From: an uncultured Ignavibacteriota bacterium
GTDB taxonomy: Bacteria; Bacteroidota; Ignavibacteria; UBA10030; UBA8401
DNA length: 64,000 bases
Direction: 5' to 3'
NCBI GenBank assembly: GCA_903884005.1
Contig: CAISDA010000079.1
Location: 48,983-112,982 of the forward strand
Under the pieces are notes generated by a model. That model had not been told where the DNA came from. It searched no databases and worked only from the letters and a program-made list of their open reading frames with translations. Below are positions 63,313 through 64,000 of this stretch, piece after piece. Each line of letters opens with the position of its first letter. Position 1 is the first letter of the stretch. Both the position numbers and the translations under genes were made by a program.

Positions 63313-64000
63313 TTAAAACCGGTATGACCAATCCAATGTCGACGAATACTCGTTAAAACTGTATGCATGCGGACCAATGCCCGTGAAAAATGTTCCGCGC
63401 GTCTGGAAAGACACGACGCTTTGCTCATACAATTGGTACGATGCCTGAAACATCAGTACGTTTGAGACGCTCGCATCGGAGTTCACCCGCGTATACGACA
63501 CTCCATTGATCAGCTTATCGCTCAGCATTTTGTAGTTGACCCTTCCCGAAATCGCCTGCGTTCCTGAAATCCCGCCTGCCCCCGCATCAACGCTGCTGAA
63601 TGCGGTCATGATGTTCGAGTTCAACTGCTTGCTGAATGTTGTGTTGATCCCTGCATTGATATTATACGACGTGAGCGCGTAATTTCCCCGAACACTGTTT
63701 TTCGATGAAAAGCTCTGAGCGCTGAATCCTCCCACCAGTGTATGTTTCAGGGCAAACGCATCGAAGCCCAAATTGGAATTCACTCCATAACTGGTCGTCA
63801 GTATGTCGATCTTAACGGAATCATTGACCGCATTATTGCCGATCATATTTACATTTGAATTCAATGCAAATGAAAGTGTCGGCAGAGGCCGCACCGATGC
63901 CATGAACGACATCGTATTTCTGTCGGTAGTATACAGCTTCTGGTTCGCGACGTTATCGTTCTGTTTCTGGAAATTGGTTTGTACCGCAAAATTGCCCGCG
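63313..64000 (-). CDS. C-terminal part of a probable outer-membrane beta-barrel protein, cut by the window edge
   Basis: The frame is open to the window edge; its last 229 residues are visible. They show alternating polar/hydrophobic strands with Gly/Ser/Asn turns (VNSNLGFDAFALKHTLVGGF, RGNYALTSYNINAGINTTFSKQLNSNIMTAFSS, RVNYKMLSDKLINGVSYTRV) and end SSTLDWSYRF with a terminal Phe, the pattern of outer-membrane beta-barrels. I do not recognise the family; the N-terminus lies outside. A minus-strand terminator lies about 480 nt downstream. Confidence 0.65.
   Translation of the reverse strand, partial: AGNFAVQTNFQKQNDNVANQKLYTTDRNTMSFMASVRPLPTLSFALNSNVNMIGNNAVNDSVKIDILTTSYGVNSNLGFDAFALKHTLVGGFSAQSFSSKNSVRGNYALTSYNINAGINTTFSKQLNSNIMTAFSSVDAGAGGISGTQAISGRVNYKMLSDKLINGVSYTRVNSDASVSNVLMFQASYQLYEQSVVSFQTRGTFFTGIGPHAYSFNEYSSTLDWSYRF

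Overview
The window looks like a chromosomal segment of a flagellated, diderm member of the FCB (Bacteroidota-Ignavibacteriota-like) group. Three secreted enzymes (an M14 peptidase, an M28 peptidase and a GH16 glycosidase) end in a C-terminal domain containing NYPNPFNP, the type IX secretion sorting domain typical of Ignavibacteria, Kryptonia and relatives. The flagellar genes encode P- and L-ring proteins, so there is an outer membrane. Several promoters fit TTGACA/TATATT. The placement is an inference; no rRNA or other taxonomic marker is present. Almost every gene lies on the minus strand; only three genes are on the plus strand.

Layout. 1-1.3 kb: start of the division and cell-wall cluster (mraZ, rsmH) with MraZ boxes. 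1.3-8.9 kb: HAD phosphatase, mfd (with an in-frame 66-bp repeat), a YciI-like protein and a receiver/PEP-synthase-like ATP-binding protein. 9-13.2 kb: gdhA and two T9SS-type peptidases. 13.4-14.4 kb: a plus-strand ArsR-DUF2087-GIY-YIG fusion with its own promoter and operator-like inverted repeat. 14.5-17.5 kb: dapB-dapA-dapD behind a lysine riboswitch and intrinsic terminator. 17.5-19 kb: rfbA, rfbC. 19.1-43.1 kb: flagellar island in two long transcription units. 43.2-46 kb: GNAT, KirBac channel, anmK. 46-56.9 kb: an RND efflux system (tolC-acrA-acrB type) and a MacAB/Lol-like ABC exporter with a CDGSH protein. 57-64 kb: cupin, agmatine deiminase, GH16, an AlaC-like aminotransferase, a HEAT protein, MarC and a partial beta-barrel protein.

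Flagellar island. Unit 1 (43.04 to 36.1 kb) holds a small membrane protein, fliA, an HDOD/sigma-region-4 chimera, an HDOD protein, a GAF histidine kinase, a SwrB-like membrane protein, a fliK-like gene, an fhlB-like gene and flgF, then a terminator. Unit 2 (35.87 to 19.1 kb) holds flgG-flgA-flgH-flgI-flgJ-flgN-flgK-flgL, a PomA/MotP-type stator pair, fliW, csrA, a receiver-Hpt protein, a second motAB pair, a receiver/degenerate HD-GYP protein and three phosphorelay genes, then a terminator. Both units start with the same 17-bp sequence placed exactly 44 nt before the first start codon, so they are very probably co-regulated.

The most unusual items are the HDOD/sigma-region-4 chimera, which looks built from the two genes flanking it, and the twin flagellar promoter. 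Also notable are the lysine riboswitch in this lineage, the ArsR-GIY-YIG fusion, the receiver-PPDK_N protein, the degenerate HD-GYP protein and the apparent ATA start of the second motB.
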